Origin: Adiantum capillus-veneris
Taxonomy: Eukaryota; Streptophyta; Polypodiopsida; Polypodiales; Pteridaceae
Assembly: GCA_014529385.2 (NCBI GenBank)
Contig: CM043956.1
Location: 90,474,721 to 90,538,720 of the forward strand
Direction of reading: 5' to 3'
Length of the DNA stretch: 64,000 bases
The notes under the pieces are model-generated. The model was given only the letters and a program-made list of their open reading frames with translations, did no database searches and had not been told where the DNA came from. The translations under genes were made by a program, and so were the position numbers. How positions within the stretch are numbered: position 1 is the first letter of the stretch; every line of letters begins with the position of its first letter. Positions 12,582 to 23,314 of the stretch are shown piece by piece.

Positions 12582-12724
12582 TGTCATGCCAAGGGCAACA
12601 ACCCTAGAGGTCAGGGACCGGCAGACCAAGGGCCGGCTGCCAATGGGAAGGGATCCTAGGGCAGGAGGCTATAAAAGGGAGGTTGGGTAGAGGATTCGGA
12701 CATGGCAGTCCCAGGGTTTTTACA
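12582..12724 (+). repeat. NA-1 5' LTR
   Basis: TG...CA ended. TATAAAA box at about 12670. Followed by the primer-binding site at 12726. Confidence 0.9.
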
Positions 12725-12787
12725 CTGGTATCAGAGCCAGGAGAGGGGAGAGCTATGGAGGAGGGAGGAAGGCAGGGCTTTTCATGT

Positions 12788-12788
<1 letters not shown>

Positions 12789-12876
<88 letters not shown>

Positions 12877-12893
12877 GTGTGTGTGTGTGTGTG
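12789..12893. repeat. (CT)n then (GT)n microsatellite after the NA-1 primer-binding site
   Basis: CT tract 12789-12874, then GT repeats 12876-12893. It lies about 60 bp past the primer-binding site, a position where the other NA elements also carry (CT)n. Confidence 0.95.
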
Positions 12894-13864
12894 GAGGGCC
12901 GTGGGCAAGCTTCATGAGGAGACCCTGCTACTGCAAGGCGGGCATGGCCCCTTGAGTAGAGGCTAACCGCACGGGCTTACCGGGAGTAAGCCCTATGCAG
13001 GAGCTTGGAAGCAGACAAGCAACGTGAGCAAGCCCACTTAGCGGAGGAGGGACGGGAGCTTGCATGAAATCCCAGCATGTCAAGCCCGTTGGGATCGCAA
13101 GGGGGACACGACCAAGATCCGTTCCAGTAGCGCGGATCACCGAGCATCGCAAGAGGCACTGCCTCTTTCTCTCTCGCGTGCATCCCTGCAGACGCCGTCG
13201 CCATGTTTTTTTTTTCTGGTTTTCATAATAGAGGTTTATTTTGGGCGCCCTAAAGTGACCAAGGGTCACCATACCTTGGTCACCATAAGGGCCCCTTCTC
13301 ATCTCCCATGCCACTCGCATGAAGACACTTACTGGCTGCGGGGACGAAACAAGGCAATCAAGGAGATGATGGCACCATGTGTCATAGAACTGCACAACAT
13401 ACAGGAAATTCCAGCTTTCAATTGAAGCTCAACTGGATATGCACCCTGAAAATCTAGGAGCCGACACATGCAAGCGGATGGGCACTACAGGATTTAGACC
13501 ATGGCAATGCGGCTGAGCTCGGCTAAAGCAAAGGATCATCGGAGGTTTGTGAAGACCCGCAAGGCTGCATTCAATGACCGTGCCGAAGGGACAATTCTAT
13601 AATGGCTAGAGTCGGCAAATTGGGTAGCTTTGACAGGGTCCGATGTTCGATCAATTTCCAAGGTAAAATCACCAAATAACGTGTTATCGAGATCCTCCAA
13701 GGGAGTGTGAATCCAAGGGATATACTCATGGTTTGACTGGAGCACAGTTTCAAAAAGAGCACCATGATTGCAGTTGTTCAACAAGTTTGATATTTCAGGT
13801 TTTTCAGGTTTTCTATCTTTCTGATAATTTTACATTCCACGGGTTCTTAAGAGATTTGCACAAG

Positions 13865-14722
13865 TTACTTCTTGTGCAAGGTGGCGGTGGCAATGAATGC
13901 CGATGCACCGCAGAGTTCCCAAGAGAAGCAAGGCTCCATACACTTAATTGGTCCTCAATTTTGCTTAACAAGTATCTCTTTGATTTATCCTCTTGCTACT
14001 CTCAAGGAGCGGGGAGACACAAGGCTTCAAGCTGCTAGAGCATGACTCATAGGTAGGTTGTCTGTCATTAATGCAATCAGACAACGACATGATCCACCCA
14101 TTGTCGGCCAACGTGATCCGACAATTGCTGAGACATCACAAGAGCAAGGATCTGTCTACAACTCTTCAGGATAACATTAATCATGCCTAACGAGTACGAG
14201 GTACATCTCTTGCCATTATTTTTCTACTTTTCAATACATTATACAATTCAACATGGTCGATTATCTATGAATGCTCGACATGGTCGACTTTGTTACTTCT
14301 TGTGCAAGGTGGCGGTGGCAATGAATGCCGATGCACCGCAGAGTTCCCAAGAGGAGCAAGGCTCCATACACTTAATTGGTCCTCAATTTCGCTTAACAAG
14401 TATCTCTTTGATTTATCCTCTTGCTACTCTCAAGGAGCGGGGAGACACAAGGGTTCAAGCTGCTAGAGCATGACTCATAGGTAGGTTGTCTGTCATTAAT
14501 GCAATCAGACAACGACATGATCCACCCATTGTCGGCCAACGTGATCCGACAATTGTTGAGACATCACTAGAGCAAGGATCTGTCTACAACTCTTCAGGAT
14601 AACAGTAATCATGCCTAACAGGTACGAGGTACATCTCTTGCCATTATTTTTCTACTTTTCAATACATTATACAATTCAACATGGTCAATTATCTATGGAT
14701 GCTCGACATGGTCGACTTTGTT
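13865..14722 (+). repeat. 428-bp tandem duplication inside NA-1
   Basis: Copy 1 (13865-14292) and copy 2 (14293-14722) both start TTACTTCTTGTGCAAGGTGG and end in the palindrome TCGACATGGTCGA. They are nearly identical, so the duplication is younger than the LTR divergence of the element. Confidence 0.9.
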
Positions 14723-14956
14723 TTGCTATGACATTTGTCTATGAGCAAGAGTATCAGTAGCTATCATATGGTGCAAATGGACAACAAGGTGGAAAATCAA
14801 GATGTTACTCTTGGTTTCATTGAACCTCCTACTGAACCGTGTTTCGGTCAAGCAACCAATTGGATCCATGATGGATTCCATTGTGGAAAACATTAGTATT
14901 TCATCACTCTTGTTTTTGAGGACAAAAATGCTTCTCCAAGGGGGGAGTGGGAGTAA

Positions 14957-15096
14957 TGTCATGCCAAGGGCAACAACCCTGGAGGTCAGGAACCAAGGCC
15001 AAGGGCTGGCTACCAAAGCGAAGGGATCCTAGGGCCATGAGGCTATAAAAGGAGGTTGGGCGGAGGATTTGGACATGGCAGTCCTAGGGTTTTACA
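14957..15096 (+). repeat. NA-1 3' LTR
   Basis: Matches the 5' LTR. Preceded by CCAAGGGGGGAGTGGGAG, the polypurine tract. Confidence 0.9.
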
Positions 15097-15101
15097 GTGG
15101 T

Positions 15102-15719
15102 ACTTTGACAGGGGTTCTACAAAGCACATTACCTCTCATCGTGACTTGTTTACTTCTCTCAAGGATGTCCCTCGTGGGAATTTAGTCATGTGTGCCAACA
15201 ATGCCTCTTATCCGGTCAAGGGAGTTGGAAAGATTGTGCAAACTGCTGCAAATGGCAATTCTTTCACACTTGTTGACGCACTTTATGTACCTGCATCAAG
15301 AAGAATCTTTTGTCTATATCGGCACTTGCTATACTTGGTCTTGTTGTGAAATTTGTGGATGACAGATGTACAGTTCACAATCTTAATTTTGGTGACGAGA
15401 CTGTTGCATCATGCATTTTATGTCGTGGGCTGTATAAGCTCACTTTGTATGGCAAGTGTGGGCAAAATTTTATAAATGCTATCGTGGATACTAAGGCTAT
15501 TTCTGATGCAAAACTCTCGCATGCATGTTTTGGGCATTTGAATTTCTCCAGTTTGCTGCGTTTGCACAAATCTGATATGGTTGCTTCTTTGCACTTGTCA
15601 AACATGTTTGTGAAGGCTGTATTTTGGGTAAGATGCAACATTCTAAGTTTCCAAAGGATGGTTGAGTTAAGGCCACATCCATGTTGCAGCCTGTGCATAA
15701 TGCTGTTTGTGGGCCCATG
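15102..15719 (+). pseudogene. Copia-0 protease and pre-integrase segment
   Basis: Starts with the continuation of the protease motif (YFDRGSTKHITSH, where Copia-1 has the catalytic DSGA and this copy has DRGS). It runs through VDDRCTVHNL to the GAG-pre-integrase block HACFGHLNFSSLLRLHKS. A frameshift lies near 15300 and another near 15600. It is cut at the start of the integrase core (VCGP) by Copia-1. Loss of the protease Ser-Gly pair shows that it is inactive. Confidence 0.8.
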
Positions 15720-15928
15720 TGTTACCATATACATGTGGTAGTGATGTGTGTTAACACACTAGGACTATCGGGGGAGGTTTTTTCCCCCGTGCATTGTATA
15801 TACGCCCATCACTCTAGGGCTATCTATCTTTCCATTGCACACTAAGTTACACACTCTCTATTGTGTGCCTTGAGCTTCCTTCGTCTTCTCGAAGCTGTGT
15901 GTGTTTCTCTGCAACCCTAATTCCAACA
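15720..15928 (+). repeat. Copia-1 5' LTR (209 bp)
   Basis: Contains the palindrome GTGTGTTAACACAC near 15746 and the TATA-like TGTATATACG near 15798. Confidence 0.93.
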
Positions 15929-16290
15929 ATTGGTATCATAGCAGGTTGCATCCTCCCGGGCTCAGTCGCCAGCTGCTCTAGTACATGCCTGCTCACTTTC
16001 TCCGATTTCAGTGAGCTTTGGTGAGCGTTCGCAGGTCGACAAATACTTCGGGAAAACTTGTAGAGCTCGGTCTACTCAGATTTTCGATTTGGGCTCATTT
16101 CGGCCTCCGTTTCCACTACAGAAAGTACTGCACATGCTATTTCATCATTTTGTGCATCATTTCTATCAGTGTCGTTTTCTACATAACATGTGCCTTATAG
16201 TCTTCTACGATTTGTGCTATATAGCACGTGTTATTCCCGCTCCGTTTCTCCTATTTTCGGGCAGTTTTCACATCAGGTGCAGCATTTACC

Positions 16291-17132
16291 ATGGCTGACA
16301 ACAACAACACAGATGTGTTCAAGATGTTTGCTGCTGAGGACAGGTTGGACGGGGACAACTACCCTATGTGGGCTTATATGATGCAACATGTTCTTGTGTC
16401 AAAGGGCGTCAGGAACATTGTGCAGGGCATTGATGTACGTCCTAGTTCTGAGGATGTAGGCGATGTTGAGGATGTTGCAGGTCTTGCTGCAAGGATTGCA
16501 GTTGTTAGAGTTGTTTTGCCTACGACAGAACAAGCTCGTTGGGATGTTAGGGATGCGCAGGCTCATACATTGATTGTATTGTCTGTGAAGCACACCATTT
16601 GTTCCTCACATCCGTTCAGCAAAATCTGCAAAACAGGCTTGGGATATTCTAGCAGGTCTTTATGCAAGCCGCAATGAGGCTAAAATTGCTTTGCTGCGTA
16701 AAGAGCTGGAGTCGAAGATTATGCATGAGGAAGATGATATGGACACTTTCTTTGCTAGTGTCAAAGATATCAATGAGCAACTTATTTCTGCAGGTGAAGT
16801 CATTTCAGATAGTTCCTTTGTGCAGACTATTCTTGATGCCTTACCAGATTCCTATCAGACTTTTGCTAGTACTTGGAGACTGATGACCTGAGGAAATCCT
16901 GAAGTTGTCAAGTTTGATGCATTATGCACATTGCTGTTGCAAGTCACTTTCTAGAAAAAACAGGACTAGGCAGCGTGCAGTTGAATAGGCTTTTATAGCT
17001 TCTCAAAGAAAGGGTGGTAACTATAATGCAGCCACTTCTTATGGTTCTACTGCGAGTGACAAAAATTCTGTTCCTAATGCTTCTGCTGGCAGCGCTTCGT
17101 CTGGCAATTCTGGTGATAAGGGCAATAAGAAG
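16291..17132 (+). pseudogene. Copia-1 gag, broken
   Basis: The ATG at 16291 begins MADNNNTDVFKMF...EDRLDGDNYPMWAYMMQ, the N-terminal block of copia gag. A frameshift lies near 16600, a TGA at about 16889 after ASTWRLMT, and further frame changes up to the zinc knuckle at 17133. Gag forms the virus-like particle that packages the element RNA. This copy could not make a full-length one. Confidence 0.85.
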
Positions 17133-20100
17133 ATGCGTTGCCATTATTGTAAAGCTAATGATCACTTGATCAAGCAGTGTCCTAAGTTGAAGGCAAAAGA
17201 GGCTAAGAAGAAAGAGGGTGGTTCCACTGCAAATGCTGGTTCCACTACAAATGCAGCCATTGTTGAGTCTTTTATGAAAGGAGACTGTGATGTTGATGTT
17301 GATGCAGAATGGGCTTTTAGCGCAGAGTGCACTTACAATCCTGCTATCCATGATGCATGCTTGTCAGTTGCTGCAAATTCACATGTGTGGTATTTTGACA
17401 GTGGTGCTACAAAGCACATTACCTCACATCGTGAATTGTTTACCTCTCTCGAGTCTATCCCTCATGGGAATTCTGTCACTTGTGCCAACAACGCCTCTCA
17501 TCCAATTCAGGGAGTTGGAAAGATTGTGCTTACTGCTGCTAATGGCAGTTCTTTCACACTTGTTGATGTAGTTTATGTACCTGGGATCAAGAAGAATCTC
17601 TTGTCTGTATCTGCACTTGCTAGACTTGGACTTGTAGTCAAATTTGTGGATGACAGATGCACAGTTCATGATCTCAGTTTTGGTGATGAAATTGTTGCAT
17701 CTGGCCTTTTGTGCCATGGGCTGTATAAGCTCACTTTCTATTACAAGTGTGGAAAAAATTTTGTAAATGCTGTTTTCAGATTCAAGGGCTATTTCAGATG
17801 CAAAACTTTGGCATGCACGTTTGGTAATCTGAATTTTGCGAGTTTACTGCGTTTGCAGAAATCTTATATGGTTGCTTCTTTGCCGCCTCTTGAAGCACCT
17901 ATCAAACATGTTTGTGAAGGCTGTATTTTGGGTAAGATGCAGCGTTCCAAGTTTCTAAAGGATGGTTCAGTTCGGGCCACATGCAGGTTGCAGCTTGTGC
18001 ATAGTGATGTTTGTGGGCCCATGCAAACTCCGTCCTTGGGCAATTACCTGTACTTCGTGAATTTCATTGATGATTACTCCACGCATGCATGGGTATTTCC
18101 GCTTAAAGCGAAGTCCAAAGTTTTTATGTGCTTCAAAGAATTTCTGGCTATGGCTGAAAATGTCTCGAAATGTACTATGGGCACACTCCGTTCCGATTGA
18201 GAGGGGGAGTATATGTCTCATGAATTTAATGCATTTATGGCTAGTCGTGGGATAAAACACCAATGTACAGTGCCTTAGACACCTCAACAAAATGGTGTTG
18301 CTGAGAGGAAAAACAGGTCACCGACGGAAATGGCACGATGTATGGTCAAAAGTCAAGCTTTGCCGCATTCTTTTTTGCTTGAGGCCATCATGTGTGCCAC
18401 TTATGTACTTAACAAGTGTCCTACGAAAGCTTTGCAGTCTATTATTCCATATGAAGCATGGCATGATAGAAAGCCTTCTATTGAGCACATGCGTGTTTTT
18501 GGTTGTTTGGCATATGCTTTAGTGCCACAAGTGCAGCGCAGAAAATTGGATGATAAGACTGTCAAATGTATTTTTGTTGGTTATAGTGTTGAAAGCAAAG
18601 GTTACATGTTGTATCATCCGCAAACAAAACGTATTCTGGTTTCTCGGGATGTAGTGTTTGTGGAAGATTTTGTTCAGCCCTTGCTGTCATGTACTAGAGA
18701 CAGTAATGTAAGCTCACAGGACATTTATGACACTTTGTTGCCTCTTTTCAGTGGTGGAAATATGAATGTAAGTTCCAATGATTCAAATGTACAGCCTATG
18801 GGGGTTTCTGAAAATGTTACAGATCAGCCTATTAATGATGCAGATGTACATGATGTACTTGATGAGGAAAGGGCTGAAAATGAGTAGGCTAGAGGTATGC
18901 CAAAATGGCTGCTGCACACTTTGCGTGACAGTAAATTGGATGCACCTTTGTCTAGTCGTACTCGTTCAGGCTCTCGCCATGCATCTTATGCATCAGATTG
19001 TTATGCTTTGGCTGTGTCTAGTTTACATGATGTTGAGGAGCCTCTATCTTTTGATGAAGCACAGAATTCAGAAAATTGGATGGCTGCCATGCAATCAGAA
19101 TATGATGCACTTATAGAAAATGGCACATGGACTTTATGTGATTTGCCTCATGGCAAAAAGGCCATTGGTACGAAGTGGGTTTACAAGTTGAAACGCAAGC
19201 CAGATGGTGCGATTGATCGTCATAAGGTTCGACTTATTGCAAAGGGTTATGCACAACAAAAAGGCATAGATTATGAAGAGACTTTTGCTCCCACTTGTCG
19301 TATGACTATTGTGCGTTTTCTATGTGCATTGGTAGCTCATTTTGGTTGGGATGTACATCAACCATACATTGTTACTGCTTTCTTGAATGGTGACATATTT
19401 GAGGAAGTTTATGTAACGCAGCCTCGCGGTTTTGTCATAAAACAACAAGAGGACAAAGTGTGCAGATGTAAGAAGGCTTTGTATGGGTTGAAGCAATCTC
19501 CTCGTGCTTGGTATGAGAAAGCTGACACTCATTTGGTTAAACGAGGCTTTTGTAACAGTCCAACAGAAAGCACTTTGTATGTAAAGCGTGAGGGTGATGT
19601 ACTTCTCATTGTGGTTCTTTATGTTGATGATTTGCTGATCACTGGACCAAATGAGAGACATATTGCTGAATTTAAGGCTGATTTAAATGCTACTTTCAAG
19701 ATGAAAGATTTGGGGCTGTTGCATCATTACTTGGGATACAGTTTAAGCAGTGTGATGGTGGTATTGCCTTGTGTCAGAAAAGTTACATAGAGACATTGCT
19801 ATGTTAGTTTGGACTTGAGGATTGCAAACCTATTGCCACTCCCATGGAAACATGTTTGAAGTTAAGTCTACATGATGCTGGCGATCCTGTTGATGTCACT
19901 CTTTACCAAACTGCTGTTGGCTGCCTCATTTATGTATGCAACACGAGGCCAAATATTCAGTTTGCAGTCTCACAGGTCAGCAGATTCATGCATAGCCCGG
20001 GGTCTAAGAATTGGCAGGCTGTCAAGAGGATTTTTCGCTACCTTAGTGGCACTTTACATCTTGGCTTGTTTTATCCCAAGGGGGGATCATTGCCGCCAGA

Positions 20101-20690
20101 CTTACATGATCTTTCGGACTCAGATTGGGTTGGTTGTTTTGACACGCGAGTGTCCACAAGTGGTTTTTGTTTCATGCTTGGCAGTTCATGTATATAATGG
20201 TTGAGCAAGAAGCAACCTACTATGGCCACTTCGAGTTGTGAGGCTGAGTACAGGGCAGTCTTCACAGCTACGATTGAGTGTGTATGGCTCAGACGCCTTA
20301 TGGCTGATTTGGGTGTTGGACAGGACACTGCCAACACTATCTACACTGACAGTTAGAGTGCATTGGCAGTTGCGAGGAACCCAGTTTTTCATGCTCGCAC
20401 AAAGCACATTGAGGTGCATTACCACTATGTCAGGGAGAGGCTCTCAGCAGGACAACCTTGCAGATCTTTTCACAAAGACTAATCATGTCCTTAGGGCATG
20501 GCACTTCCCTTTACTCATGTGCCAACACAGGACAACCTTGCAGATCTTTTCACAAAGACTAATCATGTCCTTAGGGCATGGCACTTCCCTTTACTCATGT
20601 GCCAACACAGGACAACCTTGCAGATCTTTTCACAAAGACTAATCATGTCCTTAGGGCATGGCACTTCCCTTTACTCATGTGCCAACTCTC
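17133..20690 (+). pseudogene. Copia-1 pol polyprotein (zinc knuckle, protease, integrase, RT, RNase H), broken
   Basis: The main frame 17133-18200 carries the knuckle CHYCKANDHLIKQCPK, the aspartic protease site WYFDSGATKHI (about 17388) and the integrase core with HSDVCGPM and FIDDYSTHAW (about 17998-18085). It stops at TGA 18198. The integrase end (AERKNRSPTEMARCM, third catalytic Glu) resumes to 18886, where a TAG falls. RT lies at 18897-19790, with VTAFLNGDIFEEVYV and the catalytic YVDD (about 19620). A frameshift near 19740 leads into the RNase H region 19844-20450 (SSCEAEYRA, TKHIEVHYH) with stops near 20197 and 20356. The C-terminus is lengthened by an 80-bp triplication. Confidence 0.88.
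20451..20690 (+). repeat. 80-bp triplication at the end of Copia-1 pol
   Basis: Three copies start at 20451, 20531 and 20611 (GACAACCTTGCAGATCTTTT). Each encodes the copia C-terminal motif DNLADLFTK. Because 80 is not a multiple of three, each copy shifts the frame. Confidence 0.92.
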
Positions 20691-20717
20691 GTTCACCGCA
20701 TCACTCCAGGGGGGATT

Positions 20718-20944
20718 TGTTACCATATACATGTGGTAGTGATGTGTGTGAACACACTAGGACCTCTGGGGCATTTTTTCCCTCTTTAGGAGGTTTTTCC
20801 CCCCGTGCATTGTATATACGCCCATCACTCTAGGGCTATCTATCTTTCCATTGCACACTAAGTTACACACTCTCTATTGTGTGTCTTGAGCTTCCTTCGT
20901 CTTCTCCAAGCTGTGTGTGTTTCTCTGCAACCCTAATTCCAACA
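20718..20944 (+). repeat. Copia-1 3' LTR (227 bp)
   Basis: As the 5' LTR, with an extra ~18-bp segment around the poly-T/poly-C block. Confidence 0.93.
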
Positions 20945-23151
20945 CCATGCAAACTCCATCCTTGGGCAATTACCTGTACTTCGTGACTTTCATTGATGAT
21001 TACTTCAAGCATGCATGGGTATATCCGCTTAAAGCTAAGTCCAAAGTGTTTATGTGCTTGAAACAATTTTTGGCTATGGCTAAAAATGTCTCGAAATGTA
21101 CTATGGGCACCCTCCGTTCAGATCGGGGGGGGGGGAGTATATGTCTCATGAATTTAATGCATATCTAGCTAGTCGTGGGATAAAACACCAATGTACAATA
21201 CCTTATACACCTCATTAAATCGTGTTGCTGAGAGGAAAAATAGGTCACTTACAAAAATGGCACAATGTATGGTCAAAAGTCAAGCTTTGCTGCATTCGTT
21301 TTGGCTTGAGGCTATTATGTGTGCCACTTATGTACTTCATAGGTGTCCTACGAAAGATTTGCATTTTATGACTCCATATAAACCATGGCATGATAGAAAG
21401 CCTTCTATTGAGCACATGCGTGTTTTTGGTTGTTTGACATATGCTTTGGTGCCACAAACGCAGCGCATAAAATTGGATGATAAGGCTATCAAATGTATTT
21501 TTGTTGGTTATAGTGCTGAAAGAAAAGGTTACAAGTTGTATTATCCGCAAACAAAGCGTATCTTGGTTTCACGGGATATTGTGTTTGTGGAAGATTCTGT
21601 TTAGCCCTTGCTGTCATGTACTAAAGACAATAATGTAAACTCACATGACATTTATGACACTTTGTTGCCTCTTTTCAGTGGTGAAAGTTCAAATGTAAAT
21701 TCCAATGAGGCAAATGTACAACCTATGGGGGTTTCAAAAAATGTTATAGATCACCATATTACTGATGCAGATGTACATGATGTATTTGATGAGGAAAGGG
21801 TTGAGAATGAGTAGGCTAGAGGTATGCCAAAATGGTTGGTGCATACTTTGCGTGACAGTAAATTGGATGCACCTTTGCCTAGCCATGCTCGTTCGGGTTC
21901 TCGCCATGCATCTTATGCATTAAATTGTTATGCTTTGGCTGTGTCTAGCTTAAGTGATGTTGAGGAACCTCTGTCTTTTGATGAAGCACAAAATTCAAAA
22001 AATTGGATGGTTGCCATGCAATCTGAATATGATGCTCTTACAGAAAATGACACATGGACTTTATGTGATTTGCCTCCTAGCAAAAAGGCCATTGGTACGA
22101 AGTGGGTTTACAAGTTGAAACGCAAGCCGGATGGTGAGATTGATCGCTACTATAAGGCTCGACTTGTTGCAAAGGGTTATGCACAACAAAAAGGCATAGA
22201 TTATGAAGAGACCTTTTCTCCAACTTGTCGTATGAGTACTGTGTGTTTTCTATGTGCATTGGCAGCTCATTTTGGTTGGGATGTACATCAGTCAGACATT
22301 GTTACTGCTTTCTTGAATGGTGACATATTTGAGGAAGTTTATGTAATGTAGCCTTGTGGTTTTGTCATTAAAGGGCATGAAGATAAAGTGTGCAAATGTA
22401 AGAAAGCTTTGCATGGGTTGAAGCAATCTCCTTGCACTTGGTATGAGAAGGTTGACACTCGTTTGGTCAAACGGGGCTTTCGGAACAGTCCAACAGAAAG
22501 CACATTGTATGTAAAGCATGAGGGTGATGTACTTCTCATTGTGGTTCTCTGTGTGGATGATTTGCCGATCATTGGACCAAATGAGAGACATATTGCTGAA
22601 CTTGAGGCTGATTTGAATGCTACTTTCAAGATGAAAGATTTGGGACTGTTGCATCATTACTTGGGCATACAGTTGTTGCAGTATAATGGTGGTATTGCCT
22701 TGTGTCAAACAAGTTACATAGAGACATTGCTTTGTAAGTTTGGACTTGAGGATTGCAAACCTATTGCCACTCCCATGGAAACATGTTTGAAATTGAGTCT
22801 TTATGATGCTAGTGATCCTACTGATGTCACTCTTGACCAAATGTTGTTAGCTGCCTTATTTTTGTATGCAACACAAGGCCGGATATTCAGTTTGCCGTCT
22901 CACATGTTAGCAAATTCATGCATAGCCCATGGTCTAAGCATTGGCAGGTTGCTAAGAGGATTTTTCGCTACTTGATCGGCACTTTACATCTTGGCTTGTT
23001 TTATCCCAAGGGGGGGAAATGGCTGCTAGTTTTCCATGCTTATTCAAACTCAAATTGGGCTGGTTGTTTTGACATGCAAGTGTCCACAAGTGGTTTTATG
23101 TTTCATGCTTGGCAGCTCATCCATATCATGGTAGCAAGAAGTAACCTATTG
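20945..23151 (+). pseudogene. Copia-0 integrase, RT and start of RNase H
   Basis: Resumes at the integrase core after Copia-1 (MQTPSLGNYLYFVTFIDDYF). The integrase C-terminal part follows (21191-21604, AERKNRSLTKMAQCM). RT lies at 21824-22351 and 22388-22975, then YPKGG...FDMQVSTSGF. The RT catalytic motif reads CVDD (about 22553) where Copia-1 has YVDD. There are stops near 21602, 21813 and 22349. The frame is cut at 23151 within the RNase H motif LSKKQPTMATSS by NA-3. Confidence 0.85.
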
Positions 23152-23314
23152 TATAAGACCTAGGGAACTATGATATTGGATCCACCGCCCTACCACCCTA
23201 TGTATAGACCGGCTCCTAGCCTAGCCATCATATGGATCCCCAGTCCACACTGGTCCAGTCCAAGCCCCTGGCTCAGGTCCCTAACCCCCTAGGATTAGGA
23301 TCCTTGTCCTCACA
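23152..23314 (-). repeat. NA-3 3' LTR (left in the window)
   Basis: On the minus strand it starts TGTGAGGACAAGG and ends GGTCTTATA. Confidence 0.9.

Larger units (their letters stand above)
12582..15096 (+). mobile_element. NA-1: non-autonomous LTR retrotransposon in Copia-0
   Basis: Two short LTRs (12582-12724 and 14957-15096) start TGTCATGCCAAGGGC and end TTTTACA. The 5-bp target duplication GTGGT lies at 12577-12581 and 15097-15101. A primer-binding site TGGTATCAGAGCC (initiator tRNA-Met type) follows the first LTR after one base, and a polypurine tract precedes the second. The 2.2-kb interior encodes no gag or pol. It contains (CT)n, a GGGCGCCC motif (13243-13250), a 428-bp tandem duplication and a 3' block like the end of the Gypsy-1 chromodomain. 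The LTRs differ at roughly one base in eight by eye, so the insertion is not recent. Confidence 0.9.
15720..20944 (+). mobile_element. Copia-1: complete Ty1/copia element inserted in Copia-0
   Basis: LTRs lie at 15720-15928 and 20718-20944, both starting TGTTACCATATACATG and ending CCAACA. The target duplication CCATG is at 15715-15719 and 20945-20949. The primer-binding site TTGGTATCATAGC is at about 15930 and the polypurine tract CCAGGGGGGAT sits before the 3' LTR. Domain order is gag, protease, integrase, RT, RNase H. The LTRs are nearly identical apart from an indel of about 18 bp, so insertion is fairly recent, yet the polyprotein carries several stops. It probably moved using proteins made elsewhere or decayed after insertion. 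Confidence 0.93.
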
